64,000 bases of DNA from Cupriavidus nantongensis (GTDB lineage Bacteria > Pseudomonadota > Gammaproteobacteria > Burkholderiales > Burkholderiaceae). Both the position numbers and the translations under genes were made by a program. Below, in pieces: positions 17,168 through 26,712 of the stretch (position 1 is its first letter; the number at the start of each line of letters is the position of its first letter). The stretch is taken from positions 248,001-312,000 of the forward strand of contig NZ_CP014844.1 in assembly GCF_001598055.1 (NCBI RefSeq), written 5' to 3'. The notes under the pieces are model-generated. The model was not told the origin of the DNA. It searched no databases and worked only from the letters and a program-made list of their open reading frames with translations.

Positions 17168-18130
17168 CTATGTCCTGGAGCGCATTCGCATCCAGTCATC
17201 CAGTGGGTTGCTGGGAAAGCTCACGGTGTGCTCGCGCGCGCGCACCGGCACGCTGGTCACGGCGGCACGCTTGGTGCCCGCATTGCGCACGATGCGGGCG
17301 CTGGTGCGGGCCTTGCCGAGGGCGGCGGCGGCATGGCTGGCCGCGTCGCCCACGGTAGCCGCGATCGCGGCCACGCTGGCATCCGGGTCGTTGGCGGGAC
17401 TGCTGGCTGCGCGCCCGCTGTGCTGCTGATCCTCGCCCAGCTCGAACACCGATTGCAGCGCCGAGAGCTGGTCCGCGCCGGGCTGCGCCACGTTCAGCAC
17501 GGCCTCGACCATCGCGGTGAGCTGGGCCAGCACGTGCGCATCGCTCAGCTGCCGGCCCTGCGTAAACGCGGGCAGCAGGCTCGCCAGTTCTTCGCCGGCG
17601 AGCACGCCGGCCAGTGCCTTGAGCGCGAACTGCAGGCGCCAGCCCAGCTCGTGCCGCGGCAGCGCCGGAATGGCGCGCGCGAAGGCATCGAAGAAGCGGC
17701 CGTACACCGGCGCATAGTGCTCCAGCAGGTATTGCTGGATAAAGGGCGAGGTATCCGAATACACGCGCCCCAGCAGCCGCAGGAACGACGGCCCGCCCAC
17801 CGCCGGGTCGCGCGCCATCTGCAGCGCGGGCACGAACAGCGCGCCCATCACGTGTTCGCAGCGGATGGCGTGGCCCGGCCAGCGCGCTTCGCACGCATCG
17901 AGCAGTGCCAGGCGCCGCGCGTTGAGCGGGTCCAGGCGCCGGCTCAGCACGGCGTGCATCATGATGTCCTTGCTGCGGAAGTGGTAGTTCACGGCGGCCA
18001 GGTTGACGATGGCGCGCGACGTGACCTGCCTGAGCGAGGTGGCTTCGTAGCCGACCTCGGTGAACAGCTTTTCCGTGGCGTCGAGAATCCGGGCCTTGGT
18101 GTCTCCTGCCGAGCTTTTGCCGGTCTTCAT
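17168..18130 (-). CDS. TetR/AcrR-family transcriptional regulator (PsrA-like)
   Basis: DNA-binding regulator of 320 residues. The HTH lies at about residues 30-52, with TSLRQVTSRAIVNLAAVNYH followed by FRSKD, the arrangement seen in PsrA-type fatty-acid-responsive TetR regulators. The long C-terminal ligand domain includes FLRLLGRVYSDTSPFIQQYL. The last 90 residues are a low-complexity Ala-rich tail not expected in the family, ending NPLDDWMRMRSRT. It is isolated, with a 275-base gap upstream and a GMC oxidoreductase gene beyond. A role in lipid or alcohol metabolism is plausible from similarity but unproven. Confidence 0.85.
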   Translation of the reverse strand: MKTGKSSAGDTKARILDATEKLFTEVGYEATSLRQVTSRAIVNLAAVNYHFRSKDIMMHAVLSRRLDPLNARRLALLDACEARWPGHAIRCEHVMGALFVPALQMARDPAVGGPSFLRLLGRVYSDTSPFIQQYLLEHYAPVYGRFFDAFARAIPALPRHELGWRLQFALKALAGVLAGEELASLLPAFTQGRQLSDAHVLAQLTAMVEAVLNVAQPGADQLSALQSVFELGEDQQHSGRAASSPANDPDASVAAIAATVGDAASHAAAALGKARTSARIVRNAGTKRAAVTSVPVRAREHTVSFPSNPLDDWMRMRSRT

Positions 18131-18405
18131 GGGGGCGCTTCTCTCTTCTGTACCGCGATAAACCCCTGTGCAATTTGATGCGCTGTCCGCTCCCTGCTCT
18201 GACGGCATACGGATGCTTGAAACAGCTGTACGAAGCCTATCCACGGCTTCGGGCGTTTCACAAGACCTGAATTGGAATGGACATTCTAAAAACCGGTGTT
18301 TTGTGCGCAAGCGCACGGCATTGTCCGCCGCGTCATGCAAGGGGCACGCTGGCCGCATGGCTGCGCAGCCAGACAAGCCGGGATTGCCCGCCATGCGCGA
18401 ATCCA

Positions 18406-20001
18406 TCATGACGTGAGGCTTTGCGCCAGCGCGTCGGCGTTCTGCGCGCTCAGCGCGAACACCGACAGTTGCGGATTGGCGCCCACGCTGGTCGGGAACA
18501 CCGAGCCGTCGAACACAGACAGGTTGGCCAGCTGGTGGTGGCGGCCGCGGCTGTCGACCACGCCGCCGCGCGGGTCGTCGCTCATGCCGCAGCCGCCCAT
18601 CAGGTGCGCGGTGAACAGCGCGGTGCGGAACGGCTTGAGCGGCAGCCGCGCGATGGCCTCGCGGGCTTCGGGCCAGCTGCGGTATTCGGCGGCGTCCACG
18701 TGCGCAGGCCGCACGCGTTCGGCGCCGGCGGCGAACTGCGCCTGCGCCATGCTCAGCCACGCGCGCCGCACGCCGTCCCAGGCGTAGTCCGTCAATTCGT
18801 AATCGAGCAGCGGGCTGCCGTCGGGCGCCAGCCGCACCTGCCCGCCCGGACTGTCCGGCACGAAGCCGTCGCGCAGCAGCGCCAGCATCGCGTTGGTATG
18901 CGGCAGCTGCGCCATGTCGCGGCGCAGCGCCTCGCCCACGCCGTTGACCACGCCCGCGCTGATGCCGGGGAACATCGGCGGCACCTCCAGCTTGTAGCCC
19001 ATCGGCCCGGTCGCGCCGTGCTGCCACTGGAAGTGGTCCGAGGCGACAGACTGCGGCGCGCCATAATAGGGATCAATGCGCTCTGGCATCTTTGCGATGC
19101 TGATATTCACCGGATGGATAAATGTCCTTACGCCCAGCCGCTGATGCGGGTCCGGCACGCGCGAGCGCAGCAGCAGCGCCGGCGTGTTGATGGCGCCGCC
19201 GGCGGCGACCACGTGCCGGGCGCGCACGACCACGCTGACGCCAGTAGGCGTATAGCCGTCGGCGCCCAGCGCTTCGCCGGTGACCGAGCGCACCCGCTTG
19301 CCGTCATGGTCCAGCGTGCGCACGCGCACGCGATGCACCAGCGTTGCGCCGCTGGCCAGCGCCGCGGGAATGGTCGACACCAGCATCGATTGCTTGGCAT
19401 TGACCGGGCAGCCGAAGCCGCAATAGCCCGAGTTCCAGCAGCCCTTCACGTTGCGCGGGATTACGTGCCATTCCCAGCCCAGCGTCTCGCAGCCGCGCCG
19501 CAGCACGTCGTTGTTGGGGTTGGGCGCCATCGCCCACGGGGCGATGCCCAGGCGCGCCTCGATCTTGTCGAACCATGGCGCCATCTCGGCCTCGCCGTGG
19601 CCGGTGACGGCGTGGTGCGAGGCCCAGTGCGCCAGCGTCTGCGGCGGCGTGCGGAAGCTCGACGACCAGTTGACCGTGGTGCTGCCGCCGACCGCGCGGC
19701 CCTGCAGGATGGCGATGGCGCCGTCGGCGGTGGTGCGCGCCGCGGCCTCCTGGTACAGCTCGCGGTAGGCGCGGTTCTCGTCCATGTCGCGGAAGCTGTC
19801 CGAGGTGCGCAGCGCGCCTTCTTCCAGCAGCACCACGCGCAGGCCGGCGCGGCTGAGGGCCTCGGCGCTGATGCCGCCGCCCGCGCCGCTGCCGACGATG
19901 ACGACGTCGGCATCGAGCGTGCGCGTGGCGGTGAAGGTGCTGGCGTCGAAGACTTTCCAGCCGGCGGCGATGCCGGCATCGTAGAGATTGTCGATGGCCA
20001 T
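18406..20001 (-). CDS. GMC-family FAD oxidoreductase (alcohol/choline dehydrogenase-like)
   Basis: Flavin-dependent dehydrogenase of 531 residues, likely oxidising an alcohol, sterol or aldehyde. The ADP-binding motif GSGAGGGISAE is at about residues 37-47; the flavin-attachment region reads GRAVGGSTTVNWSSSFR; a cysteine-rich patch CWNSGYCGFGCPVNAKQ is typical of long-chain alcohol and glucose-methanol-choline subfamilies that pair with small subunits; the C-terminal catalytic region holds TAHLMGGCGM and GSVFPTSVGANPQL. ATG 20001 starts seven bases after the stop of the Tat-signal gene, so the two are co-transcribed. No own signal peptide is visible, so export by hitch-hiking on the partner's Tat signal is possible. 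Confidence 0.9.
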   Translation of the reverse strand: MAIDNLYDAGIAAGWKVFDASTFTATRTLDADVVIVGSGAGGGISAEALSRAGLRVVLLEEGALRTSDSFRDMDENRAYRELYQEAAARTTADGAIAILQGRAVGGSTTVNWSSSFRTPPQTLAHWASHHAVTGHGEAEMAPWFDKIEARLGIAPWAMAPNPNNDVLRRGCETLGWEWHVIPRNVKGCWNSGYCGFGCPVNAKQSMLVSTIPAALASGATLVHRVRVRTLDHDGKRVRSVTGEALGADGYTPTGVSVVVRARHVVAAGGAINTPALLLRSRVPDPHQRLGVRTFIHPVNISIAKMPERIDPYYGAPQSVASDHFQWQHGATGPMGYKLEVPPMFPGISAGVVNGVGEALRRDMAQLPHTNAMLALLRDGFVPDSPGGQVRLAPDGSPLLDYELTDYAWDGVRRAWLSMAQAQFAAGAERVRPAHVDAAEYRSWPEAREAIARLPLKPFRTALFTAHLMGGCGMSDDPRGGVVDSRGRHHQLANLSVFDGSVFPTSVGANPQLSVFALSAQNADALAQSLTS

Positions 20002-20008
20002 GGCGGGA

Positions 20009-20626
20009 TCAGGCGTGCAGCGCCCGGTAGACGGCCGCGTTGGGGCCGGGATAGCCGCTGCCGGCCCACGCGGCCGGCAGCGCGTAATAGCCCACGCTGG
20101 TGAGCTTGACCAGCACCAGCGCGCCGGCATTGAGCGTGGCCAGGCGGCTGGCGCGCCAGCGCGCCAGGAAGGCCTGCGCCTGCGCCGGCGTGGCGGCGCT
20201 CCAGTGCTGGCGGATGCCGGCCAGCGCCCAGCGCAGCGGGGTGCTGGCCAGCAGGCCAAACAGCTTGCGCAGCTCGGCCTGCGCGCCCGCGCCCATGGCC
20301 GCGCAGGTGGCGTCGATATTGAGCAGCGCGTCGTGCGCCAGCGCGGCCTGGCGTGGCGGCGGCGCTTCGGCCAGTTCGGTGACGATGGCCGGCAGCAGCG
20401 CGTGGAACATCGCCACGTCGTCCGGAAGCAGAAACGACATGCCCGCCTGCGGGGCGGGATCGGCGGATGAGCAGCCGGCCAGCGACGGCACCAGCGCGGT
20501 ACACGCCAGCGCGGCCGAGAAGCCAAGGCCCACCTTGAGGAAGCCGCGCCGCGTCAGCGCGTGCAGCGCTTCGGCGTCGGCATCGGCATCGGCCACCGCG
20601 CGGCGGTGATGAGGGTTGGGGCGCAT
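20009..20626 (-). CDS. Tat-signal small subunit of the GMC oxidoreductase
   Basis: Protein of 205 residues with a clear twin-arginine signal, RRGFLKVGLGFSAALA, ending in LAGC, so it may become a Tat-exported lipoprotein. The remainder is helical and resembles the small (subunit-3-like) partners of gluconate/GMC dehydrogenases: FLLPDDVAMFHALLPAIV and a C-terminal YYALPAAWAGSGYPGP. ATG 20626 has AAGGAG upstream; longer in-frame starts are shadow sequence. Immediately upstream of the GMC gene, it probably carries that enzyme across the membrane or anchors it. No cytochrome subunit is next to the pair. Confidence 0.8.
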   Translation of the reverse strand: MRPNPHHRRAVADADADAEALHALTRRGFLKVGLGFSAALACTALVPSLAGCSSADPAPQAGMSFLLPDDVAMFHALLPAIVTELAEAPPPRQAALAHDALLNIDATCAAMGAGAQAELRKLFGLLASTPLRWALAGIRQHWSAATPAQAQAFLARWRASRLATLNAGALVLVKLTSVGYYALPAAWAGSGYPGPNAAVYRALHA

Positions 20627-20747
20627 CGGGTCTCCTTGCGTCGGGTTCTTGTCTTCGCTGTGCTGGGCGGGCAGGCCCGCATTGACGCTAGCCGGAGTTT
20701 GGATAAAGATCGGTGCCCGGTCTTGATCCCGCATGACAGGTGATTTG

Positions 20748-21839
20748 ATGCCACGCGCCACTCCGCCCGATGGCGGTGCCAGTGCCGGTGGTACGCAAGC
20801 TGGCACCACATCGGGCACCACATCCGGCACCGTCTCGCTCGCTTACCTGCGCGCCGTGCTCGACCACGGCGAGCGCCAGGGCATTGCCCCGGCTGAGCAG
20901 CTGCGCGCCGTCGGCGTGCCGCCGGAGGTGCTGGACGCGGGGGCGCAGGCGCAGACCGCCACGCGCATTGCCGGCACGGCCTATCTCGCGCTGCTGGACT
21001 GGCTCGAGCAGGCCACCGGCGATGCCGATGTCGGCCTGCGCGCCGGCGCCGCCTTCGCGCCGCGCCACTATGCCGAGATGGGCTACGTGGTGCTGACCAC
21101 GCCCACCGTGCGCGACGCCATCCTGCAGGGCATTCGCTATGAAGTGCTGGCCAACGATATCGGCGGCACGCGCCTGATCGAAACGCCGCAGTCCGCATGC
21201 ATGACGTGGCAAGCGCGGCATGGGCCGCTGTCGCGCCATGCGCACGAGCTGCATATGGCCACCTGGGTGGTGTTCGCGCGCTGGCTGATCGGCAGCCAGC
21301 ATGTGGCGACGCAGGTCGAATTCCCGCACGCCGCTCCCGCCGATACCCGTTTGCATGCCGAGGTGTTCGGCTGTCCCGTCGTCTTCAATGCCGCGCGCCA
21401 TGCCATGCATATCGACCGCGCCTTGCTGGACCTGCCATCGCTGCAGGCCGATGCCGGCATGCAGGCGCAGATGACGCGCATCGCCGATTCACAGCTGCAG
21501 CAGATCGTGCCCGCGGGCGCCGACGCGCTGGCGCAGGCGCGTGCCTGCATCCGCGCGCGGCTGCCGCAGGGCGAGGTGCCGATCGCCGACGTCGCCGCGC
21601 ACCTGGGCCTGCCGGTGCGCACGCTGCAGCGCCGGCTGCAGGCGCAGGGCATCAGTTATTCACAGCTTGTGGATAACGTGCGGCAGGCACTGGCCCGACA
21701 GTACCTGGCCGAACCCGGCCTGAGCCTGGCGCAATGCGCGATGCGGCTCGGCTATTCCGAACAGAGCGCCTTCACCCACGCGTTCAAGCGCTGGACCGGT
21801 GAAACGCCGCAGGGCTGGCGCAGGGGCCGGACTTCCTAA
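20748..21839 (+). CDS. AraC-family transcriptional regulator (VirS-like, PF12625 type)
   Basis: Regulator of about 363 residues. The N-terminal two-thirds match the arabinose-binding-like domain PF12625: LRAVLDHGERQGIAPAEQLR, then FAPRHYAEMGYVVLTTPTV. The C-terminal AraC HTH contains IADVAAHLGLPVRTLQRRL and LAQCAMRLGYSEQSAFTHAF. ATG 20748 is preferred for an AGGTG six bases upstream; ATG 20733 is possible. It lies between the divergent GMC pair and the monooxygenase operon and is the obvious controller of both. The same regulator class (VirS) controls the mycobacterial mymA operon. Confidence 0.88.
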   Translation: MPRATPPDGGASAGGTQAGTTSGTTSGTVSLAYLRAVLDHGERQGIAPAEQLRAVGVPPEVLDAGAQAQTATRIAGTAYLALLDWLEQATGDADVGLRAGAAFAPRHYAEMGYVVLTTPTVRDAILQGIRYEVLANDIGGTRLIETPQSACMTWQARHGPLSRHAHELHMATWVVFARWLIGSQHVATQVEFPHAAPADTRLHAEVFGCPVVFNAARHAMHIDRALLDLPSLQADAGMQAQMTRIADSQLQQIVPAGADALAQARACIRARLPQGEVPIADVAAHLGLPVRTLQRRLQAQGISYSQLVDNVRQALARQYLAEPGLSLAQCAMRLGYSEQSAFTHAFKRWTGETPQGWRRGRTS

Positions 21840-22096
21840 AGCCCGTTTGTTGCGGGCACGCCTTCGTCATCGACGAAGCTGCGAAAAAATCCTGCGGTTT
21901 CAAACGCACGCGGCCATCGCCGTTGCAAGGCGCGATGCCGCCTTCTGTCGCCGTTTGATGTGCGCCAGGCGCCGCTGGCAAACCACCAAAATTAGAACCA
22001 TCCTTCGATTCACGGCATTGACCACCCCGGCCGCGCTTCCTACGATGACATCCATCAATGTCACAATAAACACTGTCGTAAAGGTGAGGAGCGCGC

Positions 22097-23692
22097 ATGA
22101 ATGCACCCGCGGAGTTGCCGCCGGCGTTGTCGCCGCAGTGGCCACCACAGGCACCCCCTGCCCCCGAGCACACCGACATCGCCATCATCGGCAGCGGCTT
22201 TGCCGGCCTGGGCATGGCGATCCGGCTGCGCGAGCGCGGCGAGCGCGATTTCCTGGTGTTCGAGAAAGCCGGCTCGGTCGGCGGCACCTGGCGCGACAAC
22301 CACTACCCCGGCTGCGCCTGCGACGTGCAGTCGCACCTGTATTCGTTTTCCTTCGCGCCCAACCCGGACTGGTCGCGCATGTTCTCGACCCAGCCGGAAA
22401 TCCGCGCCTACCTGGAGGACTGCACCGACCGCTTCGGCCTGCGCCAGCACCTGCGGCTGCACCATGAGCTGCGCCACGCCGCCTGGGACGAGTCCGCGCA
22501 CCTGTGGCGGCTGCAGATGGCCGACGGCAAGGTGGTGCGGGCGCGCGTGCTGGTGTCGGGCATGGGCGGGCTGAGCCGGCCGTCGTATCCCGACATCCCG
22601 GGGCTGGATACATTCGAGGGCGAATGCTTCCACTCGCAGCACTGGAACCACGCCTATGCGCTGGGCGGCAAGCGCGTGGCCGTGATCGGCACCGGCGCCA
22701 GTGCGATCCAGTTTGTGCCGCAGATCGCGCCGCAGGTGGCGCAGCTGGACCTGTACCAGCGCACCCCGCCGTGGATCATGCCCAAGCCCGACCGCGAGGT
22801 CAGCGCCGCCGAGCGCTGGCTGTTCCGCCGCCTGCCGTTCACGCAGACGCTGGTGCGCACCGGTATCTACTGGATGCTGGAGTCGCGCGTGCTGGGCTTC
22901 GTGCTGCATCCGAAGATCATGAAGGTGGTCGAGCGCGTCGCGCGCCGCCATCTGGCGCGGCAGGTGCGCGACCCGGCGCTGCGCGCGGCGCTGACGCCGG
23001 ACTACACCATCGGCTGCAAGCGCGTGCTGATCTCCAACGACTATTACCCGGCGCTGACGCGTGACAACGTCGACGTGGTCACCACCGGCATCGCACGGGT
23101 CGAGCGCGACGCGGTGGTGCTGCGCGACGGCACGCGCCGGCCGGCGGACTGCATCATCCTCGGCACCGGCTTCCACGCCACCGACCCGCTGCCGCGCGGC
23201 GTGATCGCCGGCATCGGCGGCGTCGACCTGGTCGATGCGTGGCGCGACGGCGCACAGGCCTACCTGGGCACCACGGTGTCGGGCTTTCCCAACCTGTTCT
23301 TCGTGGTCGGCCCCAACACCGGCCTGGGCCATAGCTCGATGGTGTTCATGATCGAGTCGCAGGTGGCCTATATCGCCGACGCGCTGCGCCAGATGCGCCG
23401 CGACGGCGTACAGGCGGTGGACGTGCGCGAGCCGGTGCAGCGCCGCTTCAACCAACGGCTGCAGGCGCGCCTGGGCCATGCGATCTGGTCCGCCGGCGGC
23501 TGCGCCAGCTGGTACATCGACCCGCGCAGCGGCCGCAACACCACGCTGTGGCCGGGCTTTACCTGGCAGTTCCGCCGCGCCACCGCCAGCTTCCGCATGA
23601 CCGACTACGACCTGTACCCGGTGCGCCGCGCCGTGCCGGACGAGGCCGCGCCGCAGCCGGTAGCGGACATCGCCAGCGCCGCCGGTGCATGA
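22097..23692 (+). CDS. Flavin-containing (Baeyer-Villiger-type) monooxygenase
   Basis: FAD- and NADPH-dependent monooxygenase of 531 residues inserting oxygen next to a carbonyl or on a heteroatom. The FAD motif GSGFAGLG is at residues 32-39, the NADPH motif GTGASA near 198-203, and between them the BVMO fingerprint-like FEGECFHSQHW at 173-183, with Asn where Pro or Asp usually follows the Trp. The start has GGTGAGGAG upstream. It is the first of five same-strand genes ending with rubredoxin. Closest in style to MymA/EthA-type enzymes; the substrate is not readable, but lipid or cyclic ketone is plausible. Confidence 0.9.
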   Translation: MNAPAELPPALSPQWPPQAPPAPEHTDIAIIGSGFAGLGMAIRLRERGERDFLVFEKAGSVGGTWRDNHYPGCACDVQSHLYSFSFAPNPDWSRMFSTQPEIRAYLEDCTDRFGLRQHLRLHHELRHAAWDESAHLWRLQMADGKVVRARVLVSGMGGLSRPSYPDIPGLDTFEGECFHSQHWNHAYALGGKRVAVIGTGASAIQFVPQIAPQVAQLDLYQRTPPWIMPKPDREVSAAERWLFRRLPFTQTLVRTGIYWMLESRVLGFVLHPKIMKVVERVARRHLARQVRDPALRAALTPDYTIGCKRVLISNDYYPALTRDNVDVVTTGIARVERDAVVLRDGTRRPADCIILGTGFHATDPLPRGVIAGIGGVDLVDAWRDGAQAYLGTTVSGFPNLFFVVGPNTGLGHSSMVFMIESQVAYIADALRQMRRDGVQAVDVREPVQRRFNQRLQARLGHAIWSAGGCASWYIDPRSGRNTTLWPGFTWQFRRATASFRMTDYDLYPVRRAVPDEAAPQPVADIASAAGA

Positions 23693-23753
23693 GGCACGCG
23701 CCTTTCCCACGCTTACATCAAGAACAACGACACACACCGGAAGGAGACCGGAC

Positions 23754-24644
23754 ATGAAGGACTTCCGCAACAAGGTTGCCGCGATCACCGGCGCCGGCTC
23801 GGGCATCGGCCGCGCGCTGGCGCTGGCACTGGCGCGCGAGGGCTGCCAATTGGCGCTGTCGGACCGTAACGAGGCCGGACTGGCGCAGACCGTGGCGCAG
23901 GCGATGGGCGCGGCGCCGCATGCCCGCATCACGCAGCACACCGTGGACGTGGCCGATCGTGCCGCGGTCTACGCGTGGGCCGCGGCCGCCGCCGACGCGC
24001 ACGGCCGCGTCAACCTGATCTTCAACAACGCCGGCGTGGCGCTGTCGAGCACGGTCGAGGGCATGAACTACGACGACCTGGAATGGATCATCGGCATCAA
24101 CTTCTGGGGCGTCGTCTACGGCACCAAGGCCTTCCTGCCGTACCTGAAGGCCAGCGGCGACGGCCATGTGGTCAACACCTCGAGCATCTTCGGCATCTTC
24201 GCCCAGCCCGGCATGGGCGCCTACAACGCCAGCAAGTACGCGGTGCGCGGCTTCACCGAATCGCTGCGGCAGGAACTGGACCTGATGGACTGCGGCGTGT
24301 CGGCCACCACCGTGCACCCCGGCGGCATCAAGACCAATATCGCGCAGGCCAGCCGGGTCTCGGCCAGCGTCAATGGCTTCCTGGTGCGCGACGCGCAGCA
24401 TGGCAAGGACGAATTCGAGAAGTTCTTCATCACCTCGCCCGACAAGGCTGCGCGCGTGATCCTGGAAGGCGTGCGGCGCAACCGCCGGCGCGTGCTGATC
24501 GGGCCCGACGCCTATGCCGCCGACGCCATGGCGCGGCTGCTGCCGGCCGCCTACCAGTCGCTGGTGGTGCGCGAGACGCGCCGCAAGCGCGATCTCGGCA
24601 ACGTGGTGGCGCCCGCTTCGGTGGGCCAGGGAGAGCGCCCGTGA
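23754..24644 (+). CDS. Short-chain dehydrogenase/reductase
   Basis: NAD(P)-dependent oxidoreductase of 296 residues. The nucleotide motif TGAGSGIG is at 12-19, NNAG at 91-94, and the catalytic triad is Ser144, Tyr157 and Lys161 (YNASK). The start follows GGAAGGAGACC. The extra C-terminal length (beyond 250) resembles SadH-type SDRs found beside MymA-like monooxygenases. It follows the monooxygenase by about 60 bases and overlaps the hydrolase start by four bases. It probably interconverts an alcohol and a carbonyl in the same pathway. Confidence 0.9.
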   Translation: MKDFRNKVAAITGAGSGIGRALALALAREGCQLALSDRNEAGLAQTVAQAMGAAPHARITQHTVDVADRAAVYAWAAAAADAHGRVNLIFNNAGVALSSTVEGMNYDDLEWIIGINFWGVVYGTKAFLPYLKASGDGHVVNTSSIFGIFAQPGMGAYNASKYAVRGFTESLRQELDLMDCGVSATTVHPGGIKTNIAQASRVSASVNGFLVRDAQHGKDEFEKFFITSPDKAARVILEGVRRNRRRVLIGPDAYAADAMARLLPAAYQSLVVRETRRKRDLGNVVAPASVGQGERP

Positions 24645-25600
24645 ACCGCCTTGCAATGGAAGCCGACGCGGCGCTGCTGGCGCCGCCGGGCGCGCTGACG
24701 CGCTGGTTCGGGCAGGGCCGCGTGGGCCTGTTCAGCCTGTCGCGCGCGACGCTGGCGCAGCGCCATGCGCTGCCTGCCTCGCGCTGGGTGCGCGTGCTCG
24801 ATGCGATGGTGCACTACACCGACGAAGGTCCCGCCGACGGCGAGACCCTGGTGCTGATCCATGGCTTCGGCGCGTCGCTGCATACGTGGCAGGGGCTGGT
24901 GCCGGCGCTGGCGCAACGCTATCGCGTGCTGCGGCTGGACCTGGCGCCGTTCGGGCTGACCGGGCCGCTGCGCGATGCGCGCGGGCGCATCGAGACCATG
25001 GACGTGCACCGCTACCGCGACTTCATCGATGCCTTCCTCGCCGCGGTGGACGTGCGCCGCGCCAGCGTCATCGGCAATTCGCTGGGCGGGCTGATCGCGT
25101 GGGACCTCGCGGTGCGCCGGCCGGGCGCGGTCGACAAGCTGGTGCTGATCGACGCCGCCGGCTTCCCGATGAAGCTGCCGATCTATATCGACCTGTTCCG
25201 CCATGCGCCGGTGCGCTGGTCGGCACCGTGGCTGCTGCCCGAGTTCATCATCCGCGCCGCCACGCGCGACGTCTACGGCGATGCGTCTCGCGTGCCCGAA
25301 GCCACCTTCCGTCGCTACGTCGACTTCTTCTATGCCGAAGGCAGCCGCGAGGCTGTCGGCAAGATGGTGCCGAAGCTCGACTTCGCCCAGCTCGACACCC
25401 ACCTGCTCGGCAGCGTGCGCGCACCCACGCTGGTGCTGTGGGGCGAGCGCGACCGCTGGATCCCGACCGCACACGCGCAGGCCTTCGCCGAGCGCATCCC
25501 CGGCGCGCTGCTGCGCCGCTATGCGGGGCTGGGCCACGTGCCGATGGAAGAAGACCCGCAACGCGTGGCCGCAGACCTGCTGCCCTTTTTAGCGCGATGA
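24641..25600 (+). CDS. Alpha/beta-fold hydrolase
   Basis: Serine hydrolase of 319 residues. The oxyanion segment HGFG is at 74-77, nucleophile Ser147 sits in GNSLGG, the acid is in the GERDRWIP segment, and the catalytic His in GLGHVPMEE. The GTG at 24641 overlaps the SDR stop (GTGA) and has GGGAGAG upstream, so it is chosen over ATG 24656. Next to a Baeyer-Villiger-type enzyme, such a hydrolase would cut the ester product; that pairing is an inference. Confidence 0.88.
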   Translation: MNRLAMEADAALLAPPGALTRWFGQGRVGLFSLSRATLAQRHALPASRWVRVLDAMVHYTDEGPADGETLVLIHGFGASLHTWQGLVPALAQRYRVLRLDLAPFGLTGPLRDARGRIETMDVHRYRDFIDAFLAAVDVRRASVIGNSLGGLIAWDLAVRRPGAVDKLVLIDAAGFPMKLPIYIDLFRHAPVRWSAPWLLPEFIIRAATRDVYGDASRVPEATFRRYVDFFYAEGSREAVGKMVPKLDFAQLDTHLLGSVRAPTLVLWGERDRWIPTAHAQAFAERIPGALLRRYAGLGHVPMEEDPQRVAADLLPFLAR

Positions 25601-25623
25601 GCTTGCCATCCAAGGAGACCGCC

Positions 25624-26499
25624 ATGATGCCAGTCCGCCGCGACGTGCATCCCCACCTGCCGCCGGAGCGCATCAGCGACTGGCACGAGCGGGGCCGCCA
25701 CGTCACCCATTTCCTCAACACGCTGTCGATCTTCTTCCCCGCCGGGGAACGTTTTTTCATGGACAGCGTGCGCAACTACCGCGACCAGGTACAGGACCCG
25801 GAGCTGAGCCGCGCCATCGCCGGCTTTATCGGGCAGGAGGCGATGCACACGCGCGAGCACATCCTCTACAACCGGCTGATGGACGACGCCGGCCTGCCCG
25901 CCGCGGCGCTGGACCGCGCGGTGTGGTGGCTGCTGGACCTGCTGCGCAAGATCCTGCCCAAGTCATGGCAACTGGCGCATACCATCGCGCTGGAACACTA
26001 CACCGCGATGCTGGCCGACGGCGTGCTGAAGGACCCGCGCCACCTGGGCGCCAGCTCGCAGGCCGGCTACCGGCAGGTGTGGACCTGGCACGCGCTGGAA
26101 GAGACCGAGCACAAGGCGGTGGCCTACGACGTCTGGAACACGGTGATGAAGCCCGGCCCGTACCGCTACTTCGTGCGCACCTTCACCATGCTGACCACCA
26201 CGGTGACGTTCTGGGCCATGGTGTTCGTGTTCCATATCGCGCTGGTGATGGGCGACAAGGGCTGCCGCAACAAGCTGAGCGGGTTTGGCACCGCGCTGCG
26301 CTTTTTGTGGGCATCGCCCGGCGCGCTGCCGCGCATGATCCCGGAGTGGCTCAGCTATTTCCGTCCCGGCTTCCATCCGTGGGACGACGACAACCGTGCC
26401 GAGCTGGCGCGCATCGATCCGCTGGTGCGGGAGATCGAAGACACCGCGCGCGCCGCCGGCGTTTCCACGCGCGCACCCTCGCTGCGGGGGACGGCATGA
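25624..26499 (+). CDS. PF10118 'metal-dependent hydrolase' protein with ferritin-like di-iron motifs
   Basis: Protein of 291 residues matching the PF10118 family, annotated by convention as a metal-dependent hydrolase. Its helical pattern carries di-iron-type ligands: Glu42 (GERFF), Glu72xxHis75 (EAMHTREH), Glu124 (ALEHYTAML) and Glu160xxHis163 (EETEHKAV). A hydrophobic stretch at about 187-209 may be one membrane-embedded helix. The start follows AAGGAG. Its stop overlaps the start of a rubredoxin gene, an electron donor for di-iron oxygenases, so an oxidase or oxygenase role fits better than hydrolysis. That functional view is an inference. Confidence 0.82.
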   Translation: MMPVRRDVHPHLPPERISDWHERGRHVTHFLNTLSIFFPAGERFFMDSVRNYRDQVQDPELSRAIAGFIGQEAMHTREHILYNRLMDDAGLPAAALDRAVWWLLDLLRKILPKSWQLAHTIALEHYTAMLADGVLKDPRHLGASSQAGYRQVWTWHALEETEHKAVAYDVWNTVMKPGPYRYFVRTFTMLTTTVTFWAMVFVFHIALVMGDKGCRNKLSGFGTALRFLWASPGALPRMIPEWLSYFRPGFHPWDDDNRAELARIDPLVREIEDTARAAGVSTRAPSLRGTA

Positions 26500-26660
26500 C
26501 CATCTGGCAATGCCGGATCTGTGGATTCGTCTATGAAGAAGCGCTCGGCATGCCCGAGCACGGCATCGCGCCCGGCACACCGTGGGGCGCGGTCCCGCCG
26601 GAATGGAGCTGCCCGGACTGCGGCATGGCGAAAGCGGATTTCGACATGGTTGCGGTATAG
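26496..26660 (+). CDS. Rubredoxin
   Basis: One-iron electron carrier of 54 residues. Two CxxCG knuckles (CRICG and CPDCG) ligate the iron; [18 protein letters not shown] and WSCPDCG are typical. ATG 26496 overlaps the preceding stop (ATGA), so it is translated with the PF10118 gene. No rubredoxin reductase gene is adjacent. It likely passes electrons to the PF10118 protein. Confidence 0.95.
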   Translation: MTIWQCRICGFVYEEALGMPEHGIAPGTPWGAVPPEWSCPDCGMAKADFDMVAV

Positions 26661-26712
26661 GCGCGGAGGAGAGCTGGACAAGAGCTGAGGCGCTTCACAA
26701 GCTGACGGCGTA

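Noticed and set aside
22061..23941. 626-residue frame antisense to the monooxygenase
   Set aside because: It crosses the boundary of two real genes and lacks recognisable domains.
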